Positions 16,523 through 24,095 of a stretch of 64,000 nucleotides of DNA are shown in pieces. The stretch spans positions 1-64,000 of the forward strand of contig NZ_JAMQOT010000002.1 in the NCBI RefSeq assembly GCF_029502005.1. The letters run 5' to 3'. The notes beneath the pieces are model-generated. The model was not told the DNA's origin. It made no database searches and saw only the letters and a program-made list of their open reading frames with translations. The stretch is from Natrinema salsiterrestre. GTDB lineage: Archaea > Halobacteriota > Halobacteria > Halobacteriales > Natrialbaceae. A program made the translations under genes and the position numbers. The stretch's first letter is position 1. Each line of letters starts with the position of its first letter.

Positions 16523-16612
16523 TTACCCTAAATCGTCAGCGATCGCCTCCAGTATCGTTTGCTCTTCCTCGATTGATCTCTTGACGAGCCTGAGACACGG
16601 CTCGCAGAACAT
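16523..16612 (-). CDS. Possible 29-residue CxxC micro-protein
   Basis: The frame reads MFCEPCLRLVKRSIEEEQTI then LEAIADDLG. It is preceded by the Shine-Dalgarno GGAGGGG and by an AT-rich ATATAAAA box about 25 bases further up, a plausible promoter arrangement. The CxxC followed by a charged helix resembles the many small zinc-finger proteins of haloarchaea, such as the one at 18398. It may be a real micro-protein or the C-terminal piece of a decayed one; conservation is not tested. Confidence 0.35.
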   Translation of the reverse strand: MFCEPCLRLVKRSIEEEQTILEAIADDLG

Positions 16613-16880
16613 CAGCTTCCCCTCCCAATTTTTATATTTCAGCGTCGGACCCTAGACGGGTACGTCGCCGCAAATAGACACTGTACTGACTCTCTGCTAT
16701 CTGTTTGACATGGCGTTGAATGGGTATTACTAGAAGGTCGCTGAGCCATAGGCGTATCCAAGTACCGCCACTCTGGTCGATGTTTGAGTCGCATCGCTAC
16801 CTCTCTTGCTGGGTCGATCTGTTCGCACACTGTAGGCCGAGGCTATAACAGCACGGAAGCCAACAACCCCCCGTACAAGG

Positions 16881-17789
16881 ATGCTCACAGAGGACCGCGG
16901 TGTTGGGATTACCGAGGCGCTTCATGGGTCAGCGCAGGACCCCATTCTCGTGCTTTTCGCACTGCTGACGCAACTCGGTGACGTGTGGTTCCTCTTTCTG
17001 GTGGGCGGTGTACTTTACGTTGCTGGGGATGAATTTCCACGGTGGGGGATCGACCGGCGGCGTGCTTTGTTCGTCCTTGGACTCCTGCTCACGTATGTTG
17101 CCCTCATCGGGGTACTCAAACAGTTCTTCTTGCTCCCTCGTCCGGTAGGAGCGGGTGAACCGCCCGTCGTTGAGTGGATACCATCGCTCTTCCAGCCAGC
17201 GTTCGCAAGTATTTCGACAGGGGACGGGCCGGGATTTCCGAGTGGTCACGCCTTCGGGACGACGATGGTATGGGGTGGATTCGCGCTTGTCGTCGTCGAG
17301 GACAAACTATCGCCTCTGTGGCTCGGAGTCGCGGGCGCTGTCGCCGGTATCGTCTCGCTCTCGCGGCTTGTTCTGGGAGTTCATTACCTCGTAGATGTTG
17401 TGGTCGGAGCTGTCCTTGGACTGGTAGTATTGGGAGTTCTCTACGTGATTACCGACCGTGGCACCGCTCCCGGTCGGGTGCTGCTTGTTGCCGCCGCCAT
17501 CGCGGCACTGGGGTTATTACAAGCGGTTTCTTTCGAGAGCGTGGCCGCACTCGGAAGCGCCGTTGGCGCATGGCTCGTCTGGCGTGGCATCGCTGATTCA
17601 ACGCCAGCCCACCCGTCGAACCGTTGGGAGGTCGGTGCTGGGTTCGCCGTCCTTGGACTCGCGGGCGGTCTCTTTGCACTCCTGTATGCTCTCGAACCGC
17701 CACTGCTGGTCACGTTTTCCGGTTCCGCTATCGCGGTCGGTGGTGCTGTTGTCGCCCCACTGGCCGGTGAGAAACTCCTTGATCGGTAA
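16881..17789 (+). CDS. PAP2-superfamily membrane phosphatase
   Basis: A 302-residue integral membrane protein with about eight hydrophobic segments. The three PAP2 signature motifs are present in order: KQFFLLPRP (about 75-83), PSGHAFGTT (about 114-122) and SRLVLGVHYLVDV (about 153-165). The conserved histidine acts as nucleophile and the second histidine as acid in this family. Likely substrates are lipid phosphates, such as undecaprenyl/dolichyl pyrophosphate or phosphatidic-acid-like ether lipids. Four more hydrophobic segments follow the catalytic core. The gene is monocistronic. A second PAP2 enzyme of a different subgroup lies at 54695. Confidence 0.88.
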   Translation: MLTEDRGVGITEALHGSAQDPILVLFALLTQLGDVWFLFLVGGVLYVAGDEFPRWGIDRRRALFVLGLLLTYVALIGVLKQFFLLPRPVGAGEPPVVEWIPSLFQPAFASISTGDGPGFPSGHAFGTTMVWGGFALVVVEDKLSPLWLGVAGAVAGIVSLSRLVLGVHYLVDVVVGAVLGLVVLGVLYVITDRGTAPGRVLLVAAAIAALGLLQAVSFESVAALGSAVGAWLVWRGIADSTPAHPSNRWEVGAGFAVLGLAGGLFALLYALEPPLLVTFSGSAIAVGGAVVAPLAGEKLLDR

Positions 17790-17946
17790 GGCTCTTGATT
17801 ACCTGACTGGGTGCCAATTAGGGAGGTTGAATCTGCGGATGGGCAATACGCACTTCTCTTTAGTGGATGGAGTAGCGCGTTTTCTCTGAAAATATCGCAA
17901 CGCCAGTCCGTATATCTAGAAGCAGTGGTTCACAGATACTCGGCAG

Positions 17947-18249
17947 CTATGCCAGGATCTCTGAGTCTTCGAGGTACTGTTGTTCCCAGTCGCGGCGAGC
18001 TTCGAGTTCTCGATGGCCGCGCTGGGTTTCAGCATAGTAGTTGGTCCGCCGATCGAGTTCGCCCTTTTCGACGAGGCCCTTGTTTACCAGATCATCGAGA
18101 TTCGGGTACAGTCTGCCATGGTGAATCTCCTGGTCGTAGTAATCCTCAAGTTCGGCTTTGATTGCAAGGCCGTGTGGCTGGTCCTGGCCGACGATCACAT
18201 ACAACAGGTCGCGCTGGAATCCGGTCAAGTCGTGCATGCCCTGGCTCAC
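17947..18249 (-). CDS. PadR-family winged-helix repressor
   Basis: A 100-residue protein with the PadR core: LTGFQRDLLYVIVGQDQPHG, then LAIKAELEDYYDQEIHHGRL and YPNLDDLVNKGLVEKGELD, ending RRTNYYAETQRG. The winged helix covers residues 10-75 and a short C-terminal helix mediates dimerisation in the family. Start ATG at 18249; an in-frame ATG four codons later is possible. No ligand can be predicted. It is convergent with the PAP2 gene side and divergent from the small zinc protein at 18398. Confidence 0.88.
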   Translation of the reverse strand: MSQGMHDLTGFQRDLLYVIVGQDQPHGLAIKAELEDYYDQEIHHGRLYPNLDDLVNKGLVEKGELDRRTNYYAETQRGHRELEARRDWEQQYLEDSEILA

Positions 18250-18397
18250 CTGTGTCGAGGTGGCAATACGATCACACTTAATAGCCGAGGGTAATTTGGT
18301 CGATTAGTGGAGAACTCGCTGGTGGTGCCGATGTGTACGGCAGTCTGACGGGCCACGGCCAGCAGATATGTATCGGTAGTGGGCCTGCCGCCGGGTA

Positions 18398-18541
18398 ATG
18401 CACCCCGAAGCGATCGAGCAATGCGCCTACTGCCACGCGCCAAACCCAGTTACATACTACGAAATCAATGATGGACCGGATGCAGTGCTCACTGCACGAA
18501 TTCCAATCTGCCAGGGGTGCCTCCACCAGACTGGTCGCTGA
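18398..18541 (+). CDS. Small CxxC/CxxC zinc-ribbon-like protein, 47 residues
   Basis: The frame reads MHPEAIEQCAYCHAPNPVTY, YEINDGPDAVLTARIPICQG and CLHQTGR, stopping at 18541. The two CxxC knuckles (CAYC and CQGC) about 30 residues apart form a typical one-zinc ribbon, as in many haloarchaeal micro-proteins. It is shorter than the usual gene-calling limit. It sits between the divergent PadR gene and the Bat-like gene. A role in transcription or RNA metabolism is typical of the class but not shown here. Confidence 0.6.
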   Translation: MHPEAIEQCAYCHAPNPVTYYEINDGPDAVLTARIPICQGCLHQTGR

Positions 18542-18850
18542 GCAGTCACAGAACTGGCTCCGTTGGTCTCTCTGTGGACGATGGATGGGGTCCTCGCCAC
18601 GTTCGAGATAGTGATACAGTCTTGCCTCCGTTCTAACCCATGGTATTGAACAACAAGGATTTATTCGTGTCTGGAACCACATACTCAGTACGGAACCAGA
18701 GCTGCACACTATGTGTCTGCACCCCGTCGTGAAGGGGCGTTTGAACTGGGATCTCCGGGCGAGCAGGCAGTCTCCTTGTTCTCCTCGCGTGGGCGTCACG
18801 CGGGACGCATCACAAAGCATCACGCGTTCCGCAACAGCGATCAGCCTCTC

Positions 18851-19606
18851 ATGTCTACGCCACACACCGACGGCCCCAACCGAGATGACCGTCCACCAAG
18901 CGACGAGCAACACACTACTGACGACGAGCCGATGGTAGTCTTCGAGTTTGCCGTCCCGACCGAAGAACTCGCCCTGGAGCAAGCCCTGACGGAGTACCCG
19001 GACGTGATCGTTGAGTACGAGCGGTTGGTCCCTACGAACGATACCCCCTTGCCGTATCTCTGGACGACCGACGGGCAAACACCGCAGTTCAAGCAGACTG
19101 TCGCCGCCGATCCAAAAGTCGATCACCTCAAGAAAGCCGCAACGTTCAACGAGGGGGCGCTGTACCAGATTGAGTGGACGAATGATGGAGAGCAGTTACT
19201 CCAGTGGATCTCCAGCACCCACGAGGACGTAGCGCTCCTTCAAGCAGAGGGGCATGACGACGAGTGGGTATTGAAACTGCGCTTTCCGTCGCGATCGGTC
19301 CTTTCTGAGTTCCGCGAGTTCGCTGACGAACAAGCGATTGACCTGCGCGTTATCCGCCTCTACGATCTTACCGACCCGAAGCTGGGCCAGTACAACATCA
19401 CGAAAAAGCAACGCGAGGCGCTCATTCAGGCTCTGGAGATGGGGCATTTCGAGATTCCGCGCGAAGCCACCCTCGAAGAAGTCGCCGCGTCCATCGACAT
19501 CTCCCAAAAAGCACTGTCAGAGCGCCTCCGCCGGGGCCAGACGAACCTCATCAGTAACTCGTTGACTGTCGGCCAACCAACAGGGGTCGGTGTTGGCGAA
19601 CAATAA
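18851..19606 (+). CDS. Bat-like HTH_10 transcription regulator (second copy)
   Basis: About 251 residues from the ATG at 18851; the frame opens at 18713 but the upstream part has no similarity. After a disordered, acidic N-terminal 25 residues comes the BAT sensor fold starting FEFAVPTEELALEQALTEYP. The C-terminal HTH_10 reads ITKKQREALIQALEMGHFEI, PREATLEEVAASIDISQKAL, SERLRRGQTNL. It is a paralogue of the regulator at 12031 (same domain order, similar HTH). The DUF7344-type gene follows 84 bases downstream with its own TATA-like box. Confidence 0.85.
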   Translation: MSTPHTDGPNRDDRPPSDEQHTTDDEPMVVFEFAVPTEELALEQALTEYPDVIVEYERLVPTNDTPLPYLWTTDGQTPQFKQTVAADPKVDHLKKAATFNEGALYQIEWTNDGEQLLQWISSTHEDVALLQAEGHDDEWVLKLRFPSRSVLSEFREFADEQAIDLRVIRLYDLTDPKLGQYNITKKQREALIQALEMGHFEIPREATLEEVAASIDISQKALSERLRRGQTNLISNSLTVGQPTGVGVGEQ

Positions 19607-19690
19607 CGGACGTCCATACCGAGAGAGTATATAAATCCCTCAAGTTATGGAGGTCGTGGGTTTTCCCTGTCACTCGATTAATCCTCACTA

Positions 19691-20020
19691 ATGACCCCCG
19701 ACAACCAGCAAGACCTTGACGACGTGTATCAGAGTGTGGCTAATCAGCGCCGTCGAACCGTCCTGACCTATCTCGAAGAAGCGTCGGATGACGCAGCCTC
19801 ACTCGACCAGCTTGTTGATCACGTGGTGGACCAAGAAACGCACTCACCAGGGCCGGATCGGGAATCAGTCCTCATTGATCTCTATCACTGCCAATTGCCC
19901 ATGCTCGACGAGGCGGGAGTAATCGATTTTGATAGCCAGACGGAAACGGTCCAGTATAGAGGACACAGAGAAGTCGAGCGGTTATTTTCCCCTCAAAAAC
20001 CAGATATTCATCAAAGATAG
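19691..20020 (+). CDS. DUF7344-type winged-helix regulator
   Basis: A 109-residue protein with DVYQSVANQRRRTVLTYLEE, then LDQLVDHVVDQETHSPGPDR, and LIDLYHCQLPMLDEAGVIDF. This is the same haloarchaeal winged-helix family as the proteins at 6429 and 11615. A TATA-like box GTATATAAATCC lies about 60 bases before the ATG. It follows the Bat-like gene on the same strand, as these families often do. The regulated genes are unknown. Confidence 0.75.
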   Translation: MTPDNQQDLDDVYQSVANQRRRTVLTYLEEASDDAASLDQLVDHVVDQETHSPGPDRESVLIDLYHCQLPMLDEAGVIDFDSQTETVQYRGHREVERLFSPQKPDIHQR

Positions 20021-20510
20021 AACAAGATTCAGTAAAAATGCGAAAAAACCACTCCGGATCACCCTGTAAGATGTTCTCCTAGCTGGTTCCCATGCCCATA
20101 CTATCAGGTTTGGTAAGTTCGCAGACGCGGTCGTCCAGCTGATTCAGTCTTATAACGCTGGAACCATCCCACCGCTGATTCCGTCGATATATCTCGTTCA
20201 AAGAAGCGGCTATACTACTTCTGTCCTACTTTTTTAGGCAAAAAATGCACTTTCGAGTGTCCTGTTACCACTGTACGGAGCACCCGAGGACAGGACCTGC
20301 ATTCGGTTCTCAGGTGGAGGGCCGCTTGGATTGGGACCCGGCAGTCTCCAAATGGAAAGGAACAGGCTACTACTCTGCGTCTAAACAAGACTAACATAGT
20401 AGAATAGCACGGGTTAGCCCTGATCCTCGTCATGCGCTCGTTTAAGCCACCGCTCAAGTCGGGCGACGGTGCGTCGGGCCATCCCGGTGCGGCGGACTGA
20501 GGCATCGTCC
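20021..20510. other. 490-base interval, no convincing gene
   Basis: A short minus-strand frame (20499-20434) reads MARRTVARLERWLKRAHDED and ends QG, but it has only 22 codons. A segment at about 20287-20352 resembles one at 18711-18776 upstream of the Bat-like gene (CTGCA..CCGT..., GGATTGGGAC / ACTGGGATCT, GGCAGTCTCC); it may be a duplicated promoter-region remnant. Otherwise nothing is recognised. Confidence 0.4.
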
Positions 20511-21080
20511 CTACGGTTCGTCTTCCGGCAGGAGTGCGACGTGGAGCTCCCCACGCAAGTACCGCACCCCGCGCCGCGTCAACCGGTACTTTCCCCGCTC
20601 AACCTTCTCGACGAGTCCGTGAGTGGCCAACCGACTCAGCCGGCGGTTCACCTCTTCACGGCTGCGATCGATGTTCAGCGCGACGACCGCGGGCGTGAGA
20701 ATGAGGCCCGAGGAGTGGAACACCTCTAGGATCGCGTCGTCCATCGGCGTCATCCAGCCCGCCGGCCGCCTGATCTGCGCCGGCTCGGAGAGCAACAACC
20801 GGGCCCACTCTTCGGTTCGGAGGTCGTTTCGAACCGGGTCGTAGAGGCCGAAGATGACAAGGAGTGCGGCCGCCCCGTGGACCCAGTGGACGAACGACGG
20901 GAACAGAAGCTCCGCGAGCGGACCACCGACGACGAACAGGACCAGTCCGCAGACGGTGATGAGCAGCAGCCGCCGGTATCCGGTCAACGACGAATCGAGG
21001 TGCAGAAAGTACAGCAGTTCGACACCCACGACGAGACTAATCGCAAGATCGTACGCGAGAAATGGCGTCAACGAGACCAT
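20511..21080 (-). CDS. Membrane protein with C-terminal winged helix (PhiH1-like)
   Basis: A 189-residue protein with three transmembrane segments in the first 80 residues (around LAISLVVGVELLYFLHL, LLLITVCGLVLFVVGGPLAE, HGAAALLVIFGLY) and a soluble C-terminal winged helix: MDDAILEVFHSSGLILTPAV, then IDRSREEVNRRLSRLATHGL and VEKVERGKYRLT. This is the haloarchaeal PhiH1-repressor-like DNA-binding domain. A membrane-anchored transcription regulator is implied. It lies one base after the stop of the small membrane gene at 21082, so the two form an operon and may sense a membrane signal together. Confidence 0.75.
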   Translation of the reverse strand: MVSLTPFLAYDLAISLVVGVELLYFLHLDSSLTGYRRLLLITVCGLVLFVVGGPLAELLFPSFVHWVHGAAALLVIFGLYDPVRNDLRTEEWARLLLSEPAQIRRPAGWMTPMDDAILEVFHSSGLILTPAVVALNIDRSREEVNRRLSRLATHGLVEKVERGKYRLTRRGVRYLRGELHVALLPEDEP

Positions 21081-21081
21081 G

Positions 21082-21426
21082 TCACTCTGGGGGATGTTCC
21101 TGCTGTACCGTCTGATGGCTGCGGATCGCCGTCAGAACGAGCACCGCGACGAGAGTGTACGCGCCGCTCCGGAGCACTTCGAGAAGTAGCCGATCAGGGC
21201 CGACCGCGAGCAGCACGACGTGATAGATCGTGATCGTCGCCATGAGCAGCGACACTAGGGCGATCACTCGCCCGAACGGTGACGCACTAAGGATCTCCCA
21301 CAAGAGGACGGCGAGTAGCCCCGCTCCCGTCCCGGTGACGATTGCGAAGGGGACGCTGAGCGCGTGGAGTAGTGAATCCGTCACGAGATCACGTTCGACC
21401 CACGCGATAGTTAACCCGGTGGGCAA
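21082..21426 (-). CDS. Small membrane protein, partner of the membrane-anchored regulator
   Basis: A 114-residue protein with about three hydrophobic segments (LSVPFAIVTGTGAGLLAVLL, VIALVSLLMATITIYHVVLL, SGAYTLVAVLVLTA). No catalytic residues or known family. Its stop lies one base before the start of the membrane-HTH gene, so the pair is probably co-transcribed and the products may interact in the membrane. The upstream gap toward the Cys-rich gene (21427-21634) is GC-rich and contains no other gene. Confidence 0.65.
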   Translation of the reverse strand: MPTGLTIAWVERDLVTDSLLHALSVPFAIVTGTGAGLLAVLLWEILSASPFGRVIALVSLLMATITIYHVVLLAVGPDRLLLEVLRSGAYTLVAVLVLTAIRSHQTVQQEHPPE

Positions 21427-21634
21427 GCAGGCCTGATCGCGGTTACCCGCAGAGCGGTCCGTTCGCCGGCGATCCTCCGCCCATCATCTCCGGGGTCTGA
21501 TCGCTTTAACGTGGCCCAAACGTTCCGGGAGGCCGGGTTCTCAGCGGTCGCGTCCCGTTCGCGGCTCTCTCACTAATTGTCCGCGTTCGCTTGCCGGCGT
21601 ATAACAAACCGAGCGCAAGCCGTCGGCTCACGCG

Positions 21635-21988
21635 ATGGCGCTGACTGAAATCGACCACGTGAGCGAGAACGAAGAGATGGAAGAGTGCATCGACAGCTGC
21701 TTCGAGTGCGTCCAAGCCTGCGAATGGTGCGCCGATGAGTGCGCCGACGAGGGCGAGGAGATGGCCAAGTGCGTTCGGCTCTGTCGGGACGTCGCGGACA
21801 TTGCGAGTCTACACGCCCGCTTCATGGTTCGTAACTCTAGTTACCACGAGGAGCTCGCTGAGATGAACGCCGACCTCTGCGAGGAGTGCGCCGACGAGTG
21901 CGAACGACACGACGCGAAGCACTGCCAGGTCTGTGTGGACGTGCTCCGCAAGTGCGCAGAGACCTGCCGGAACATGGCGTCGAGCTGA
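21635..21988 (+). CDS. Cys-rich four-helix-bundle copper-binding protein (Csp-like)
   Basis: A 117-residue protein with 15 cysteines in regular helical spacing (ECIDSCFECVQACEWCADEC, then KCVRLC, DLCEECADECERHDAKHC, QVCVDVLRKC, ETC). This is the DUF326 / copper storage protein pattern, where cysteines line the core of a four-helix bundle and bind many Cu(I) ions. No signal peptide is present, so it should be cytosolic. A copper P1B-ATPase gene lies about 6 kb to the right, making copper buffering a reasonable role. A TATA-like ATAACAAAC precedes it. Confidence 0.85.
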   Translation: MALTEIDHVSENEEMEECIDSCFECVQACEWCADECADEGEEMAKCVRLCRDVADIASLHARFMVRNSSYHEELAEMNADLCEECADECERHDAKHCQVCVDVLRKCAETCRNMASS

Positions 21989-22133
21989 TTCAGACCGTAC
22001 CCGACACGGGGCGACGACTTGTGGTGCGGTCGGCGCCGGCCGGCCGCTCGCGCGCCGCGATCCGACTCTGCGAAATCTAGTTTGAACGCAGGACGATCCC
22101 GACATCCCCTAGCTTGAACACCGGATTCGTGAT

Positions 22134-24095
22134 ATGCCACACGTGACGCCGCTCCCCGGCCGCTGGTCTCGTCGTCGACGAGACGACGCCGACGCTATGG
22201 CGACCGACCCAATCATGCCCTCACCGAACGTGCAGGACGCCGGTACCGAACAAGAAGAGCGCTCTGGGTACAGACCGATTGACGAGTACGGCGTCGTCGG
22301 CAACTTCGAAACCGTCGCACTGATTGGGCGCGATGGCTCGATCGACTGGTGTTGCTTCCCGCATATCGAGTCGACGAGTCTGTTCGCCTGCTTGCTCGAC
22401 GCCGAGCGTGGCGGCCGCTTCGCCATCAGTCCGACTGGCTCGTTCGAGACGAACCAGCGGTACCTCGATCGGACGAACGTCCTGCGGACACGCTTCGAGA
22501 CGGCCTCTGGCAGGGCGACCGTGACCGACTTCATGCCCGTACCAGGGGCGATAGACGGCGCCGAGAACGCCCACCGGGCGCTGTACCGAAAGGTCGACTG
22601 CGAGGCCGGTCCGGTTGAACTGGATATCCTGTTCGAGCCGCGATTCGACTACGCGCAGACCGAGCCGGATGTCGAGAGATCGAGCCACGGCGTCGTCGCC
22701 CGGGGGGACGGCGAGGCGGCGTTTCTCACGAGTCCGGTCGGGTTCGGCGTCGACAAGGGTTGCGCTGGCACCTCGCTGACGCTTGAGGCGGACGAGACGC
22801 GCTGGCTCGTTCTTGGATACGACCGCGAAATCCCGGTGCAACCAGACGAAAACCAGCGGATACTCGACGATGTCGTCGCGTACTGGCGAGACTGGGCCCA
22901 CGAGTGTCCAGACAGGGAGGCGTGTCCTGTCGCTGGGCTGCACCACGATCTGGCGGTCCGGTCGGCGCTAGCGCTCAAGCTATTGATCCACGACGACACG
23001 GGGGCGATCTGCGCCGCGCCGACGACCTCGCTGCCCGAGGACATCGGCGGCGTCAGGAACTGGGACTACCGGTACAACTGGATCCGCGACTCGGCCTTTA
23101 CCGTCCAGGCGCTCGCAGAACTGGGCCACGTCGAGGAGGCGAAGGAATACTTTGAGCTGTGTCTCTCGCACTGCTCGCGTGGCCCGCCGACTGACATCCA
23201 GCCTGTCTACGGGCTCCACGGCGACGACGACCTGCCCGAGCGGACGCTCGATCACCTCTCGGGCTATCAGGACTCGGCGCCGGTCCGGGTCGGCAACGCC
23301 GCCCACGAGCAGCGACAGCTCGACGTGTACGGCGAGCTGATCGTCGGCGTCCACGAGACGACGCGCTACGGCGCCGAGATCACCGACCGGGCCTGGGCGG
23401 CGATCCGCGACATCGTCGACTACGTTTGCGGGGCGTGGGAGGTACCTGACGTCGGGATCTGGGAGGTCCGCGACGATCCGCAGAACTTCGTCTACTCGAA
23501 GGTGATGTGCTGGGCAGCGATCGACCGGGCGCTTCGGATCGTCAACCAGACCGACTACGAGGGGCCGGTCGAGCGCTGGCACGACGCTCGGGCGGAGATT
23601 GAGGAGACCGTCCTCGAGAAGGGGTACAGCGACGATCTGGGGAGCTTCGTCCGCTCGTTCGAAGCCGACGATCAGCTCGACGCCGCGACGCTGCGCATCC
23701 CGATGGTCGACTTTCTCCCGCCCGACGACGAGCGGGTGCGGGGGACGATCGACGCCGTCCGCGACCGGCTGACGACCGACGAGGGGCTGGTCGACCGCTT
23801 CGAGGGCGACGACGGGCTCCCGGGCGAGGAGGGGGCGTTCGTCGTCTGCTCGTTCTGGCTGGTCAACGCGCTCGCGCTGGCCGGACGCGACGACGAGGCC
23901 CGCGACCTGTTCGAGGACGTTTGCGAGTTCGTCAGCCCGCTCGGCCTGCTCTCGGAGGAGATCGACCGCGAGACGGGCGAGCTGCTGGGGAACTACCCGC
24001 AGGCGTTCAGCCAGATTGGGCTGATCAACGGCGCGCTCGCGCTGGGGGATTCGGCAGCGCACGGCGCTTCACGATCGGGGGATAACGATGGCTGA
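22134..24095 (+). CDS. Glycoside hydrolase family 15 protein (glucoamylase/trehalase-like)
   Basis: A 653-residue cytoplasmic GH15 enzyme; an in-frame ATG at 22197 is the alternative start and would remove a basic stretch. The N-terminal beta-sandwich domain starts YRPIDEYGVVGNFETVALIG with GRDGSIDWCCFPHIES. The (alpha/alpha)6 barrel begins near GGVRNWDYRYNWIRDSAFTV, with the substrate-binding tryptophans. Bacterial and archaeal proteins of this type act as glucoamylases or trehalases on short alpha-glucans. The next gene overlaps it by 8 bases, and the SDR gene follows, so the three form an operon common in stress-related islands. GC content is higher than in flanking DNA. Confidence 0.85.
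   Translation: MPHVTPLPGRWSRRRRDDADAMATDPIMPSPNVQDAGTEQEERSGYRPIDEYGVVGNFETVALIGRDGSIDWCCFPHIESTSLFACLLDAERGGRFAISPTGSFETNQRYLDRTNVLRTRFETASGRATVTDFMPVPGAIDGAENAHRALYRKVDCEAGPVELDILFEPRFDYAQTEPDVERSSHGVVARGDGEAAFLTSPVGFGVDKGCAGTSLTLEADETRWLVLGYDREIPVQPDENQRILDDVVAYWRDWAHECPDREACPVAGLHHDLAVRSALALKLLIHDDTGAICAAPTTSLPEDIGGVRNWDYRYNWIRDSAFTVQALAELGHVEEAKEYFELCLSHCSRGPPTDIQPVYGLHGDDDLPERTLDHLSGYQDSAPVRVGNAAHEQRQLDVYGELIVGVHETTRYGAEITDRAWAAIRDIVDYVCGAWEVPDVGIWEVRDDPQNFVYSKVMCWAAIDRALRIVNQTDYEGPVERWHDARAEIEETVLEKGYSDDLGSFVRSFEADDQLDAATLRIPMVDFLPPDDERVRGTIDAVRDRLTTDEGLVDRFEGDDGLPGEEGAFVVCSFWLVNALALAGRDDEARDLFEDVCEFVSPLGLLSEEIDRETGELLGNYPQAFSQIGLINGALALGDSAAHGASRSGDNDG

Larger units (their letters stand above)
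16257..16880. other. 620-base interval with short repeats and one possible small gene
   Basis: Between the kinase and the PAP2 gene. It holds an imperfect tandem of CGATAT / TCCTRTAATTAG units at 16309-16363 and, on the minus strand, a 29-codon frame with its own promoter-like sequence (see the entry at 16523). Nothing else protein-like is seen. Confidence 0.5.

Noticed and set aside
20434-20499. 22-codon basic minus-strand frame after the membrane-HTH gene
   Set aside because: Too short and without a ribosome-binding site; possibly a remnant.
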